From Candidatus Eiseniibacteriota bacterium (GTDB lineage Bacteria > Eisenbacteria > RBG-16-71-46 > SZUA-252): a stretch of 53,465 nt of DNA. A model generated the notes under the pieces. That model did no database searches. It saw nothing but the letters and a program-made list of their open reading frames with translations, and had not been told where the DNA came from. A program made the position numbers and the translations under genes. Shown here in pieces: positions 36,003 through 45,122 of this stretch (position 1 is its first letter; each line of letters starts with the position of its first letter). The stretch covers positions 1 to 53,465 of the forward strand of contig QJVW01000092.1 in NCBI GenBank assembly GCA_003235575.1, read 5' to 3'.

Positions 36003-37487
36003 ATGAGCGGACCGGTTCGCGTGCGTTTCGCGCCGAGCCCGACGGGCACGCTGCACGTCGGCGGCGCGCGCACGGCTCTTTTCAACTTCCTGTTCGCACG
36101 CCACCACGGCGGAACCTTCATCCTTCGCATCGAGGACACCGATCGCGAGCGCTCCACTCAGGAGTCGGTGGGCGCCATCTTCGAGGGCCTGCGATGGCTC
36201 GGGATCGATTGGGACGAGGGACCGGACAAGGAGGGCGCCCACGGACCCTACTTTCAAAGCGCCCGCCTGGCGGGCTACACCGCGGCGGCGGGCCGCCTGC
36301 TGGAGGAGGGGAAGGCCTATCGCTGCTTCTGCGCGCCGGAGGAGCTGAAGCGCCGGCGGGAAGCGGCGCTGAAGCGCGGGGAGCCGCCCAAGTATGATCG
36401 CACCTGTCTCCGCCTCCCTCCCAGGGAGTCCGACGCCCGCGCCGCGGCCGGCGAGCCGCACGCCGTGCGCTATCGCATGCCGGACGACGGCGAGACCGCG
36501 TGGAACGACGCGGTGCGCGGCGACGTCACGTTCCAGAACGCCACGCTCGACGACTTGGTGATCTTCCGAGCGGATCAGCACCCCACCTACAACTTCGCGG
36601 CGGTCGTGGACGACGCGGCCATGGAGATCTCCCACGTGATCCGCGGCGACGACCACATCTCGAACACCCCGCGCCAGCTCCGCCTGTACGCGGCGCTCGG
36701 GCTCGCGCCGCCGGTCTTCGGCCACGTGCCGATGATCCTCGGGCCGGACGGCACCCGGCTCTCCAAGCGCCACGGCGCGCAGTCGGTCATGGAGTTCCGG
36801 GACGCGGGATATCTCTCCGAAGCGCTCGTGAACTTCATGGCGCTTCTGGGCTGGGCCTACGACGGCGAGCGCGAGCTCTTCACGCTGGCGGAACTGGGTG
36901 AAGCGTTCACGCTGGAGCGCTGCTCGAAGAACCCCGCGATCTTCAACTACGAGAAGCTCGACTGGATGAACGGCGAGTACTTCCGGGCGCTTCCGCTCGC
37001 GCGGCGCGCGGAGCTCGTGGCGGAGCATCTGCGCGCCGAGGGCGCGCTGGCGCCCGAGGCCTACGCGGATCGGACCGAACTGGAGCGGGCCGTCGCGGCC
37101 GTGGGCGACCGGATGAAGCGTCCGCAGCAGTTCCTCGACTATGCGGCGTACCTCTTCGTGGAGCGCGTGGAGCCGGAGCAGGGTCCCTGGGAGGAGCTCC
37201 TGGCGAAGCCGGGGGCGCCGTCGCGGCTCCGGTCCTTCGCGACGCTGCTCGAGGGCGCGGCCTCCCTGGATCACGATGCGCTCGACCAGTCGTCCCGCGC
37301 GCTGGCGAAGGAGGAAGGGGTCAAGTTCGGCGACATGGTCATGCCGGCCCGGATCGCCCTCACGGGAAAGAAGGTGAGCCCCGGCATCTTTGACGTGATC
37401 GCGCTCCTGGGCCGCGAGCGGACGGTCCGGCGGCTGCGGGACATGGCCGACCGAATCGAGAGCGCCGCCGGCGCGGCCAAGGCCTGA
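36003..37487 (+). CDS. gltX: Glutamyl-tRNA synthetase
   Basis: 494 residues; charges tRNA-Glu and possibly also tRNA-Gln. Class I signatures: VRFAPSPTGTLHVGGARTALFNFLFARHHGG (HIGH-type motif HVGG), ILRIEDTDRERST, YNFAAVVDDAAMEISHVIRGDDHISNTPRQ and the KMSKS-type LSKRHGAQSV. A C-terminal anticodon-binding domain follows. GAGGAG lies 5 nt before the ATG, with a TACATT hexamer at 35977-35982 as a possible -10. tRNA-Glu and tRNA-Gln genes lie 4 kb downstream on the other strand. No glnS or gatCAB is in the window, so discrimination cannot be judged. Confidence 0.97.
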   Translation: MSGPVRVRFAPSPTGTLHVGGARTALFNFLFARHHGGTFILRIEDTDRERSTQESVGAIFEGLRWLGIDWDEGPDKEGAHGPYFQSARLAGYTAAAGRLLEEGKAYRCFCAPEELKRRREAALKRGEPPKYDRTCLRLPPRESDARAAAGEPHAVRYRMPDDGETAWNDAVRGDVTFQNATLDDLVIFRADQHPTYNFAAVVDDAAMEISHVIRGDDHISNTPRQLRLYAALGLAPPVFGHVPMILGPDGTRLSKRHGAQSVMEFRDAGYLSEALVNFMALLGWAYDGERELFTLAELGEAFTLERCSKNPAIFNYEKLDWMNGEYFRALPLARRAELVAEHLRAEGALAPEAYADRTELERAVAAVGDRMKRPQQFLDYAAYLFVERVEPEQGPWEELLAKPGAPSRLRSFATLLEGAASLDHDALDQSSRALAKEEGVKFGDMVMPARIALTGKKVSPGIFDVIALLGRERTVRRLRDMADRIESAAGAAKA

Positions 37488-37494
37488 GGCGGCC

Positions 37495-38703
37495 GTGATC
37501 GCCAGGGACGGCGAGGGCGCCGCGGCCGCAGCGGCGGAGGGCGTTGCGGAACTCTCGACGCTTCGGGTCGCGCTGGTCCACGACTGGTTGACCGGCATGC
37601 GGGGCGGCGAGAAGTGTCTCGACGTCCTGGCCGAGATCTTTCCGCGCGCCGATCTCTATACGCTGGTCCACCGAAAGGGAACCGTTTCCCCGCGCATCGA
37701 AGCGCGCCGTGTCGTCGAATCGTGGATCGCGCGATGGCCGGCCGGTCGGTCTCATTACCGGTGGTACGCGCCGTTCTATCCGTTGGCCATCGAGTCCTTC
37801 GACCTCGGGGCGTACGATCTGGTCGTCTCGACCAGTCATTGCGTGGCGAAGGGCGCCGTGACGCGGGCCGATACGCTGCACGTTTGCTACTGTTTCACGC
37901 CGGTTCGCTACTTCTGGGATCTCTACCCGGAGTACTTCGGCCCCGGCCGGAGCGGATGGCTTGCGCGGAGCACGGCTCCGCTCCTGGCCCACTACTACCG
38001 GCTGTGGGACCGGGTGAGCGCCGACCGCGTCGATCTCTTCCTCGCGGACTCCGCCCACGTGCGTGATCGGATCGCCAAGCACTACCGGCGGCCGTCACTC
38101 GTGATTCATCCGCCCACGGACACCGAGGCCTTCTCGCCCGCCACGGCCGCGGCGCCCGCGGATGCTCCCTACCTGGTCGTCTCCGCCCTCGTTCCCTACA
38201 AGGGCGTCGAACGCGCGATCCGGGTCTGCGCCGCGCGCGGGAGGAGGCTCAGGATCGTGGGGACGGGGCCGGAGGAGGGAAGGCTGCGCGCCATGGCCGG
38301 TTCGGGCGTCCAGTTCGACGGATGGCTCTCGGAGGAGGCGCTTCGGGACGCCTACCGGACGAGCCGGGCGCTCATCCAGGCGCACGAGGAGGACTTCGGG
38401 ATCGCCCCCGTGGAAGCCCTCGCGTCGGGGCGGCCGGTCGTCGCGCTGGGGAAGGGGGGCGCGGCGGAGGTCGTGACCCCCGAATGCGGCGTTCTCTACG
38501 AACAGCCCACCGACGCGGGTCTCGACGCGGCCCTGCGCGAATTCGAGTCGCGATCCTTCGATCCGGCCGCGCTTCGCCGCCGGGCGATGGAGTTCTCGCG
38601 CGAGGCCTACCGCGAGCGCATGGTCGGCGCGCTGTCCCGAGCCTGGCGCGCGTTCGCCTCGCGCGGCGGACGTCCCGACGCGCTCGACCGCCTTGTGCCC
38701 TGA
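37495..38703 (+). CDS. GT4-family glycosyltransferase
   Basis: 402 residues from a GTG 8 bp after the gltX stop; the first ~20 residues are Ala/Glu-rich and the true start could be later. GT-B fold: N-terminal LRVALVHDWLTGMRGGEKCLDVLAEIFPRADLYTL, then VDLFLADSAHVRDRIAKHYRRPSLVIHPPTDTEAF. The C-terminal nucleotide-sugar domain has PYLVVSALVPYKGVERAIRVCAARGRRLRIVGTGPE and the E-x7-E motif in HEEDFGIAPVEALASGRPVVALGKGGAAEVV. The donor and acceptor are unknown; similar enzymes build exopolysaccharide or O-antigen. It is likely transcribed with gltX. The 36 bp to the convergent M16 gene contain no terminator I can recognise. Confidence 0.88.
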   Translation: MIARDGEGAAAAAAEGVAELSTLRVALVHDWLTGMRGGEKCLDVLAEIFPRADLYTLVHRKGTVSPRIEARRVVESWIARWPAGRSHYRWYAPFYPLAIESFDLGAYDLVVSTSHCVAKGAVTRADTLHVCYCFTPVRYFWDLYPEYFGPGRSGWLARSTAPLLAHYYRLWDRVSADRVDLFLADSAHVRDRIAKHYRRPSLVIHPPTDTEAFSPATAAAPADAPYLVVSALVPYKGVERAIRVCAARGRRLRIVGTGPEEGRLRAMAGSGVQFDGWLSEEALRDAYRTSRALIQAHEEDFGIAPVEALASGRPVVALGKGGAAEVVTPECGVLYEQPTDAGLDAALREFESRSFDPAALRRRAMEFSREAYRERMVGALSRAWRAFASRGGRPDALDRLVP

Positions 38704-38739
38704 CGCCCGACGGTCAGCCTGCGACCCGCGGGTTGGGCC

Positions 38740-41520
38740 CTACCGCGGCATCTCCGTGAAGTCTCCCGCGATCACCAGGTGCATCTTGTCGGCGTGGAGG
38801 TGCGCGCGAATCGCCTCGTTCACCTGCTCGCGCGTCACGGCGCGAAAGCGCGCGGGATACTCATCCAGGTACTTCGGCCCCAGACCGATCTTCTCCGCGT
38901 AGGAGAGCTGCTGGGCGACGCCGGCGTTCGTGCCGAGACGTACCTGGAAGTTCCCCGCGAAGAAGTTCTTCTGGGTCTCCACTTCCTCCTCGGTGATTCC
39001 CTCGGCGACGTACTGCTCGATCACTTCGCGGGAGGATCGGATCGCCTTGGCCGCGTTCGGCGGCGCCACGGCGCAGTAGAGGAACCAGAATCCATCCAGC
39101 GCGTCGCTCCACCGATAACGCGAAGCGATGGCGTAGGTGAGTCCCTCGGTATCGCGCACGCGCTTGCCGACCCGCGACGTCAGCGAGGACTGGCCTAGCG
39201 CCGCGTTGGCGATCATCGTCGCCTCGAAGTCGGGGTCCGACCGGGTCAAGCCGCTCGCGTGACCGAAGTAGAAATCGGCGTTCGCCTTGCCCGGCATCGA
39301 CTCCACGTGTTCTTCGGGTGCGGTGAGCGGAACGCGCGCCGCGGGGAGCTGCGGCTTCTCGCCGCGGGGCAGCCCGCCGAACAGGGTCGTGACGAGGGCG
39401 GCGACCTTCTCGGCCTCGACGTCGCCGACGATGGAGAGGACGGTGCCTGCCCCAACGTACCGGGCGCGGTGAAACGCCTGGATGTCCTTGACGCCGATGG
39501 CGTCGATGCTCTTCATCATGGCCTCGCGCGTCGCGGCCGCGTAGGGATGACCGGCGGGGAAGATCTGGCGCGTCAGCCGATCGTAGGCGCGTTGGCTCGT
39601 GTTGTCGTCGCGGCGCAGCACTTCGGACCGGAGTTCGTCCTTCGCCTTCTTCAATTCGGCGGCGGCGAGCGTGGGACGCTCCACCTCGTCGGCAAGCGTC
39701 GTGAGGAGGAGCTTCAGGTCGCGGGCCATCCCCGAGCCGGAGATCGTCGTCTCTTCCCGGCCGATGTCGATGGAGCGGCGCGCGCCGACGTCGTCGAGCG
39801 TGGCGGCGATTTCCTCCTTCGTGCGGCCGGCGGCGCCCCGCGTGAGCATCTTCGCCGTCAGCGCCGCCAGGGCGGGGGAGTCGGCCGGGCCGTGCATCTC
39901 GCCCGCGAGCACGATCCCCTCGATGGCGACGGTCGGGACGGCGTGATTCTCGAGCACCTGGACGACCATCCCGTTCGGCAGCACGCGCCGCAGCGTTCGC
40001 GACGCGAACGATGACGTGGAACGGGGCTCCTCGGAGCTGCCGCCCGCGCCTCCTTGCTTCGTCTTCGGGGCGGACTCCTTGGAGGCGCCGCCGCCGGCGG
40101 GGGGCTCGGTAACCGGAACGAACCAGCCGACCGTCGCGTGATCGGGGAGGAAGTACGCTTTGGCGACACGTTTGATGTCGTCGCGGGTGACCTTCTTGAT
40201 CGCGTCGATGTAGCCGACGAACCACTTCCAGTCGGCGGAGGCCACGGCCTCGCCCAGGTTGCTTGCCAGGGCGTAGGTCCCGTCGCGCTGGCGCACCGTG
40301 GCCACTTCGAGCTTCTTCTTCGCCCGCTCCAGTTCGTCCGCGGTCACGCCTTCCGTGGCGAGGCGCGCCAGGGCTTCCTTCAGCGCCGCCTCCACCGCCT
40401 CGTGAGACTTGGAAGGGGCCACGGTCGCATGCACGGTGAAGGGGTAGGGGTCGCGGAACGTGGGGTTCCAAGCGTCGATGTCGGTCGCCAGTCCCGTCTC
40501 GACCAGGGCCTGGTGGAGGCGGGAGTTCACGCCGCTCATGAGCACCATCTGCACCAACTCGAGCGGGATGAAGTCCGGGTGGAGCGCCCCCGGTTTGAGG
40601 TAGCCGATCTCCACCATGCCGACCGTGCCCGGGCGTTTCACGATCACGCGGCGTTCGCCCTCCTGGGGCGGCTCCACGGTGATCACCTGGGGAATCGGCT
40701 CCTTCGAGCGGGCGAACGCGCCGAATTCCTTGTCGAAGAGGCGGAGCGCCGCCGCGGTATCGAAATCGCCGACCAGGACGGCGGTCGCGTTGTTGGGGTG
40801 AAAGAACCGCCGGTAGTGCTCCCGCAACGTCGCCGTGGAGACTCCTTCGATGTCGCTGCGGTAGCCGATCGTGCTCCAGTGATAGGGATGGGCCGTAACC
40901 GAAGCGGCAACGACCGCCTTGTCGAGCGCGCTGGACGGTCGGTTCTCGCCGATTTCATATTCGTTTCGCACGACGGACATCTCGGGCTGCCGCTCCGAGT
41001 CGAGCAGCAGCGCGCGTCCCAGCCGGTCGGCCTCGATCCTCATCGCGAGGTCGAGTTTGTCGGAGGGAAGCGTGGAGTAGCCCGTCATCCGGTCGTTCCA
41101 GGTCGTCATGTTCGACGAGCTGTAGTCGGCGCCTGCCTCGTAGAGGACCTCCTGAAACGTCTTCTTCCCGTTCGCCTTGCCGAAATTCTTGGTGCTCTTG
41201 TTGAAGAGGAGGTGCTCCAGCAGGTGGGCCGAACCGGTGGCGCCGGGCCATTCATTCCGCGAACCGACGTGGTATACGACCAGGAACGTGATGACGGGCA
41301 CGCTCCGGTTCGGGGAAATCAGGATCGTCATCCCGTTCGACCGGAGCCGGTATTCCGTGATGCCGCCGAGCGAGTCGACACGCTCTACGTTGCGGGGCAT
41401 GGAGGTCCCGCGGGTCGTCGCCTCGCGGGGCTGGGCGCCGGCCGGGGCGGGAGCCGCCCCCATGCCGACCGAGGTCACGAGCAGCGCCGCGCCGAGCGCG
41501 CGGCCGAATCGAGCGATCAT
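38740..41520 (-). CDS. M16 family zinc peptidase, two fused M16 modules, exported
   Basis: 926 residues from the ATG at 41520 (GGAGGG about 9 nt upstream). An open frame further upstream runs into the tRNA-Glu gene and is rejected. A signal peptide (IARFGRALGAALLVTSVGMGAAPAPAGAQ) directs it to the periplasm. Module 1 holds the inverted zinc motif HLLEH (GSAHLLEHLLFNKS, near residue 98) with the distal glutamate in VRNEYEIGENR, so it is the active half. Module 2 (LPNGMVVQVLENHAVPTVAIEGIVLAGEMHGPADSPALAALTAKMLTRG) lacks HxxEH, as in most fused or heterodimeric M16 proteins. A Ser/Gly/Lys-rich linker near residues 475-510 joins the halves. Confidence 0.92.
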   Translation of the reverse strand: MIARFGRALGAALLVTSVGMGAAPAPAGAQPREATTRGTSMPRNVERVDSLGGITEYRLRSNGMTILISPNRSVPVITFLVVYHVGSRNEWPGATGSAHLLEHLLFNKSTKNFGKANGKKTFQEVLYEAGADYSSSNMTTWNDRMTGYSTLPSDKLDLAMRIEADRLGRALLLDSERQPEMSVVRNEYEIGENRPSSALDKAVVAASVTAHPYHWSTIGYRSDIEGVSTATLREHYRRFFHPNNATAVLVGDFDTAAALRLFDKEFGAFARSKEPIPQVITVEPPQEGERRVIVKRPGTVGMVEIGYLKPGALHPDFIPLELVQMVLMSGVNSRLHQALVETGLATDIDAWNPTFRDPYPFTVHATVAPSKSHEAVEAALKEALARLATEGVTADELERAKKKLEVATVRQRDGTYALASNLGEAVASADWKWFVGYIDAIKKVTRDDIKRVAKAYFLPDHATVGWFVPVTEPPAGGGASKESAPKTKQGGAGGSSEEPRSTSSFASRTLRRVLPNGMVVQVLENHAVPTVAIEGIVLAGEMHGPADSPALAALTAKMLTRGAAGRTKEEIAATLDDVGARRSIDIGREETTISGSGMARDLKLLLTTLADEVERPTLAAAELKKAKDELRSEVLRRDDNTSQRAYDRLTRQIFPAGHPYAAATREAMMKSIDAIGVKDIQAFHRARYVGAGTVLSIVGDVEAEKVAALVTTLFGGLPRGEKPQLPAARVPLTAPEEHVESMPGKANADFYFGHASGLTRSDPDFEATMIANAALGQSSLTSRVGKRVRDTEGLTYAIASRYRWSDALDGFWFLYCAVAPPNAAKAIRSSREVIEQYVAEGITEEEVETQKNFFAGNFQVRLGTNAGVAQQLSYAEKIGLGPKYLDEYPARFRAVTREQVNEAIRAHLHADKMHLVIAGDFTEMPR

Positions 41521-41582
41521 CGGCGGTTTTCCCTCCGGGTTGAATGTACGCGCAGGTTGGATAGGGAGAAGCGGGAGCCGGT

Positions 41583-41657
41583 TGGTAGCGCTACGGGGAT
41601 TCGAACCCCGGTTTGATGGCTGAGAACCACCCGTCCTGACCCCTAGACGATAGCGCC
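41583..41657 (-). tRNA. tRNA-Glu (anticodon CTC)
   Basis: 75 nt including an encoded CCA (41583-41585). It folds as acceptor GGCGCTA/TAGCGCT, D arm GTCT/GGAC, anticodon stem GGTGG/CCATC with loop TTCTCAG (anticodon CTC, reading GAG), a 4-nt variable loop and T arm CGGGG/CCCCG with TTCGAAT. The terminal pair is a G1-U72 wobble and the discriminator is A73, both unusual for tRNA-Glu. It lies 33 bp downstream of tRNA-Gln and 62 bp before the M16 gene. Confidence 0.93.
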
Positions 41658-41690
41658 CCAACCAGCTCCCACAGCGCGGAACGAAGAAGG

Positions 41691-41764
41691 TGGCTGGGGG
41701 AAGAGGATTCGAACCCCTGTACCGTGGTCCAGAGCCACGTGTCCTACCACTGGACGATCCCCCA
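41691..41764 (-). tRNA. tRNA-Gln (anticodon CTG)
   Basis: 74 nt with an encoded CCA (41691-41693). Acceptor TGGGGGA/TCCCCCA with the glutamine-typical U1-A72 pair and discriminator G73, D arm GTCC/GGAC, anticodon stem CGTGG/CCACG with loop CTCTGGA (anticodon CTG, reading CAG), T arm AGGGG/CCTCT. First in the tRNA-Gln, tRNA-Glu transcript. Confidence 0.95.
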
Positions 41765-41775
41765 ACGGGCTGAAA

Positions 41776-41805
41776 AAGGTATCACGAGCCCCCGAAAAGG
41801 GTCAA
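41776..41805 (-). promoter_or_regulatory. Predicted promoter of the tRNA-Gln/tRNA-Glu transcript
   Basis: On the minus strand: TTGACC (41800-41805), an 18-bp spacer and TACCTT (41776-41781). The expected start near 41769 is 5 nt before the mature tRNA-Gln 5' end. The -35 overlaps the stop codon of dedA. Confidence 0.65.
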
Positions 41806-42443
41806 CCGGCGGGACGCGCTCCGGGCTCTTCGCGCCGGAAGTGCTGGCGGAGGAAGAGTATGAAGAGGACGAGCAGTGCAAGCACCACGACGAGGTCGAA
41901 TCCGTGCCAGACGTCCTTGATCTTTTCCCAGTTCTCGCGGAAGAGAACACCGACATAGGCCAGCCCCAGGCTCCACGGGGCGGAGCCGAGAAACGTGTAG
42001 AGCGTGAACCGCCAAAAGGGTACGCGCGCGGCGCCGGCCGGGAGCGATACGAACGTGCGAACGATCGGCAGGAGCCTTGTCCAGAACGCGACCTTGAGGC
42101 CGTGTTTCCGAAGCCACCGTTCCGCGCGGTCGTACTCCTCCATCCGGATCAGGTGCCACGACGCCATGCGCTCGGCGGCGGCGCGTCCGCTCTTCATGCC
42201 GATCCAATAGGCGACCCAGGACCCCAGCACGTTGCCCACGGCGCCGGCGAGCGTCACCCCCCACAGGGTGAACCGGCCCGTCGTCACCAGGTAGCCCGAG
42301 AAGGGCATGATGATCTCGCTGGGGAGCGGGATGCAGGCGCTTTCGATCGCCATGCAAACCACGATCCCGCCATAACCCCAGGCGGCGATGGTGGCCAGGA
42401 TGAACGCCGAGAGCGGCGCGATCACGTTCTCGAGCAAATGCAT
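41802..42443 (-). CDS. DedA family membrane protein
   Basis: 213 residues with about five hydrophobic segments. DedA signatures are present: MAIESACIPLPSEIIMPFSGYLV, GAVGNVLGSWVAYWIGMKSGRAAAERM, and the re-entrant FWTRLLPIVRTFVSLPAGAARVPFWRFTLYTFLGSAPWSLGLAYVG with the R-x-x-P-x-x-R motif. DedA proteins act in membrane-lipid or undecaprenyl-phosphate flipping and envelope homeostasis. The C-terminus is a helix plus a basic tail (RQHFRREEPGARPAG). Divergent from the LVIVD gene; a monocistronic unit that ends at the tRNA promoter. Confidence 0.9.
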   Translation of the reverse strand: MHLLENVIAPLSAFILATIAAWGYGGIVVCMAIESACIPLPSEIIMPFSGYLVTTGRFTLWGVTLAGAVGNVLGSWVAYWIGMKSGRAAAERMASWHLIRMEEYDRAERWLRKHGLKVAFWTRLLPIVRTFVSLPAGAARVPFWRFTLYTFLGSAPWSLGLAYVGVLFRENWEKIKDVWHGFDLVVVLALLVLFILFLRQHFRREEPGARPAG

Positions 42444-42495
42444 CGCAGTACCCTACGTGAGCCTCTCGACACGGACAAGCGGAAAGACTTCATTC

Positions 42496-42524
42496 TTGAG
42501 GGGTTACCGGGGCCGTGATAGCGT
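42496..42524 (+). promoter_or_regulatory. Candidate promoter of the LVIVD-repeat gene (near-leaderless)
   Basis: TTGAGG (42496-42501), 17 bp, TAGCGT (42519-42524). The predicted start near 42531 is about 3 nt from the ATG at 42534, and no Shine-Dalgarno precedes that ATG. Confidence 0.4.
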
Positions 42525-42533
42525 CCGCATGGA

Positions 42534-45122
42534 ATGCGACCCGCACCCCGACGTCCGCCGACCGTGTCATTCCCCCGCGGGGGAGGTCTCCTACTCTATT
42601 TGGCCGTGGCCTGGCTCGCATGGGGCCCCGCCGCGGCGCTGGCGGCGCCCGGGAGCGGCGCCTCGCTCGGCCTTCGGCAGACGCCGATCGCGGATGCCCC
42701 GGAATACGGCACGCTGGAGTCCGTGACCGGATCGCCCTCGGATCTCCTGCTCGCGGCAACCCGCGACGGGTTCGACGTGCACGCGGCGGCTTCCCTGGGT
42801 GGAGCTCGGGTCGGCGCCTACCGCTCGGCGAGCCCCGTCCGATCCGTGGCCGGTCGGGCCACGCGCGCCGTCCTGTTCCACGGAATCGGCGGCCTATCGA
42901 TCCTCGATATCTCCAATCCCGCGTCGCCGCTGCTGGTCTCTTCGCTGGTCACACCCCACCGTGCGGACGCCGGCGCGGTATTCGGAGACGGATCCTGCGC
43001 GGCGATATCCGATTCGTTCCTGCACGTCGTGCGCCTCGAGGCGGGAACCGGGTGGCGCGTGGTCGAGACGCTCTCGTTCACCGATGGCCGCCGGCTCGTT
43101 CGCGCACGCGCCCGGGGCGATTCGCTCCTCGTCGTCGCGGCGCGGCCGGGCGCGCTTCCACGGCTCTACGTGACCCTCTACCGATTGCCGTTGGGGGCCA
43201 CGAATTTGGTGCAGGTCGGCGCGTGGGTGTTCAACGGGCGCGGGGCGGTCGATGCCGACTGGGACGGCCGCATCGCCGTCGTCGCGGACGGTAATGCCGG
43301 CGTTCACTCCGTCGATCTGGTCTCGGGCTCCATCGTGCAGACGATTCCGATCACCGCCGCGCGGTTGGTTCGCGCCGTCGCGATGAACGAGACCAGCGTC
43401 TACGCGGTGGGGGAGGCGGCGACCCTGCAGCGGTTCGACCGCGTCGGCGCCTTCGCCGAATCGCTGCAGGCGACGCCCAGCGAGATCCTGGAGCTGGAGC
43501 CCGTCTCGATCGCGCTGCTCGGATCGCGAGCGATCGTCGCCACCCGCGACGTCGTGACCGCCGTCGAACCGGACGAGATCGGGCGAGCCCAACTCGAGTT
43601 TCCCTCGTCCTCGGACGTCGTGCTTCCGCCGATCGCGCCGGTCCGTCACATCGGCCGGGCGCGTCGCCTGGCGGCCGCCGACGGGCTCGTCTACGTCGCG
43701 GACTACGGGGGCGGTCTTCGCATCTATCGAGCGGGGGCGGCCGACACGTCCTTGGTCGGGACCGTTCCACCGCTGGCCGCCGGCCGCGTCGTCGATCTCG
43801 CCCTGGATGCCTCGCAATCGCGGATCTACCTGGCCTCGCAGTCGTCCGGCTTCGAGGTCATCGACGTGTCGAACCCCGCGGCGCCGGTGCGCCAATCCTC
43901 GCTGACGGTGCCGGGGCTCGCGAGCGCGGTCGCGGTGATCGACGCCGCCACCGTCGCGGTCGCGCACACGGGAAGCGGCTCGTCGCCGGGTGTCACGATC
44001 ATCGATGTCGCGACGGCGACGGCGCCGTTCCCGCGCGGTTCGGTGGGCGTCCCCTTCGTACAGTCGCCTCGGGCGCTCGCGGTGCGCGACACCGTACTCT
44101 TCGTGGCCGACGATCAATTGGGCGTGCTATCGATCGGGATCGGAAACCTGGATGCTCCCGCCGCCTTCGGGCTGCCGACCGGCGCGACGGCAACGGACCT
44201 GGACCTTCAGGGCACCCTGCTTCTCGTCGGGACCCGCAGCCGAGGGCTCCAGATCGTGGATGTCGCCGATCCGACGTCCCCGATTCTCCGGTCGGAGCCG
44301 TTCCTTCCTCCGGTGTTCGGCGTCGCACGCCAGGGCAATGCCGCCATCGCGTGTCTTGCCGACGGAGGTGTCGCCCTCGTCGACATCACGCAGCCCGCCT
44401 CTGCGGTGGTGCGGTCGGTGGTCGCCGCCGCCGGCGTGCCGCGCGACGCCGTCTGGGTGGGGGACACGCTGTTGGTCGCGGCGGGGACATCCGTCGAGCG
44501 GTTCCTGCTCGCGCCGTCGACTCCGTCTTCGCCGTCGCTCAGCGTGACGCTCGATGCGGCCTCCGTGCAGTCGCGGGCGCGGGTTTCCTGGAGCGTTTCC
44601 CCCGGGCCGGGACAGGTGGGGTGGAACGTCTTTCGTGATCGCGGGATTGCGACGGAGGGAACACCCACGCCCGGCGGCGTGCGCGTCACCGAACACATGC
44701 TCGCGACGGGGGAGCGCGAGGCGCTGGACAACGGCCTCGTCGCGGGATTGGAGCATCGGTATCGTCTGGAAGCCGCCTTCGAGGACGGCAGCGTGCTCAC
44801 GGTGGCGGAGGGCTCGATCTTCGTTCCTTCCAACCCGCGTCTGGGACGACCCTATCCCAATCCGCATCGTTCCGGCGGCGGCCCGGTGTCCGTTCCGTAT
44901 CGCGTCATCGCGGGAGGGGCCCCGGTCGTGCTGCGGGTGATCGACGTGCGGGGTAGGCTGGTGCGAGAAGTGGCGACGACGTCCCCCCTCTCCGGGGGGT
45001 TCGGCGAACTCCGCTGGGATGGTCGCGATCGCAACGGCCGCGCGGCGCCCAGCGGCGTCTACTACCTTTACGTCCGGGGACCTGGAATCGACGATGCCCG
45101 ATCCGTCGTGCACCTTCGCTAG
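42534..45122 (+). CDS. Exported LVIVD-type beta-propeller protein with FlgD-like C-terminal domain
   Basis: 862 residues with a signal peptide (GGLLLYLAVAWLAWGPAAALAAP). The body is built of LVIVD-type propeller repeats, each with a (G)-x-x-I-x-D-[IV]-x-[ND]-P-x-x-P core: GGLSILDISNPASPLLVSSL, SGFEVIDVSNPAAPVRQSSL, RGLQIVDVADPTSPILRSE, GGVALVDITQPASAVVRSV. About residues 665-760 resemble fibronectin III, followed by a C-terminal FlgD/type IX-like domain (LGRPYPNPHRSGGGPVSVPYRVIAGGAPVVLRVIDVRGRLVREV ... WDGRDRNGRAAPSGVYYLYVRG). It is the same kind of ending as the C25 protease, so the two probably use the same export or anchoring route. No enzymatic motif is seen. Confidence 0.82.
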   Translation: MRPAPRRPPTVSFPRGGGLLLYLAVAWLAWGPAAALAAPGSGASLGLRQTPIADAPEYGTLESVTGSPSDLLLAATRDGFDVHAAASLGGARVGAYRSASPVRSVAGRATRAVLFHGIGGLSILDISNPASPLLVSSLVTPHRADAGAVFGDGSCAAISDSFLHVVRLEAGTGWRVVETLSFTDGRRLVRARARGDSLLVVAARPGALPRLYVTLYRLPLGATNLVQVGAWVFNGRGAVDADWDGRIAVVADGNAGVHSVDLVSGSIVQTIPITAARLVRAVAMNETSVYAVGEAATLQRFDRVGAFAESLQATPSEILELEPVSIALLGSRAIVATRDVVTAVEPDEIGRAQLEFPSSSDVVLPPIAPVRHIGRARRLAAADGLVYVADYGGGLRIYRAGAADTSLVGTVPPLAAGRVVDLALDASQSRIYLASQSSGFEVIDVSNPAAPVRQSSLTVPGLASAVAVIDAATVAVAHTGSGSSPGVTIIDVATATAPFPRGSVGVPFVQSPRALAVRDTVLFVADDQLGVLSIGIGNLDAPAAFGLPTGATATDLDLQGTLLLVGTRSRGLQIVDVADPTSPILRSEPFLPPVFGVARQGNAAIACLADGGVALVDITQPASAVVRSVVAAAGVPRDAVWVGDTLLVAAGTSVERFLLAPSTPSSPSLSVTLDAASVQSRARVSWSVSPGPGQVGWNVFRDRGIATEGTPTPGGVRVTEHMLATGEREALDNGLVAGLEHRYRLEAAFEDGSVLTVAEGSIFVPSNPRLGRPYPNPHRSGGGPVSVPYRVIAGGAPVVLRVIDVRGRLVREVATTSPLSGGFGELRWDGRDRNGRAAPSGVYYLYVRGPGIDDARSVVHLR

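Noticed and set aside
41521-41661. N-terminal extension of the M16 protease reaching to 41661
   Set aside because: The extension reads through the tRNA-Glu gene; the signal peptide begins at the ATG at 41520.
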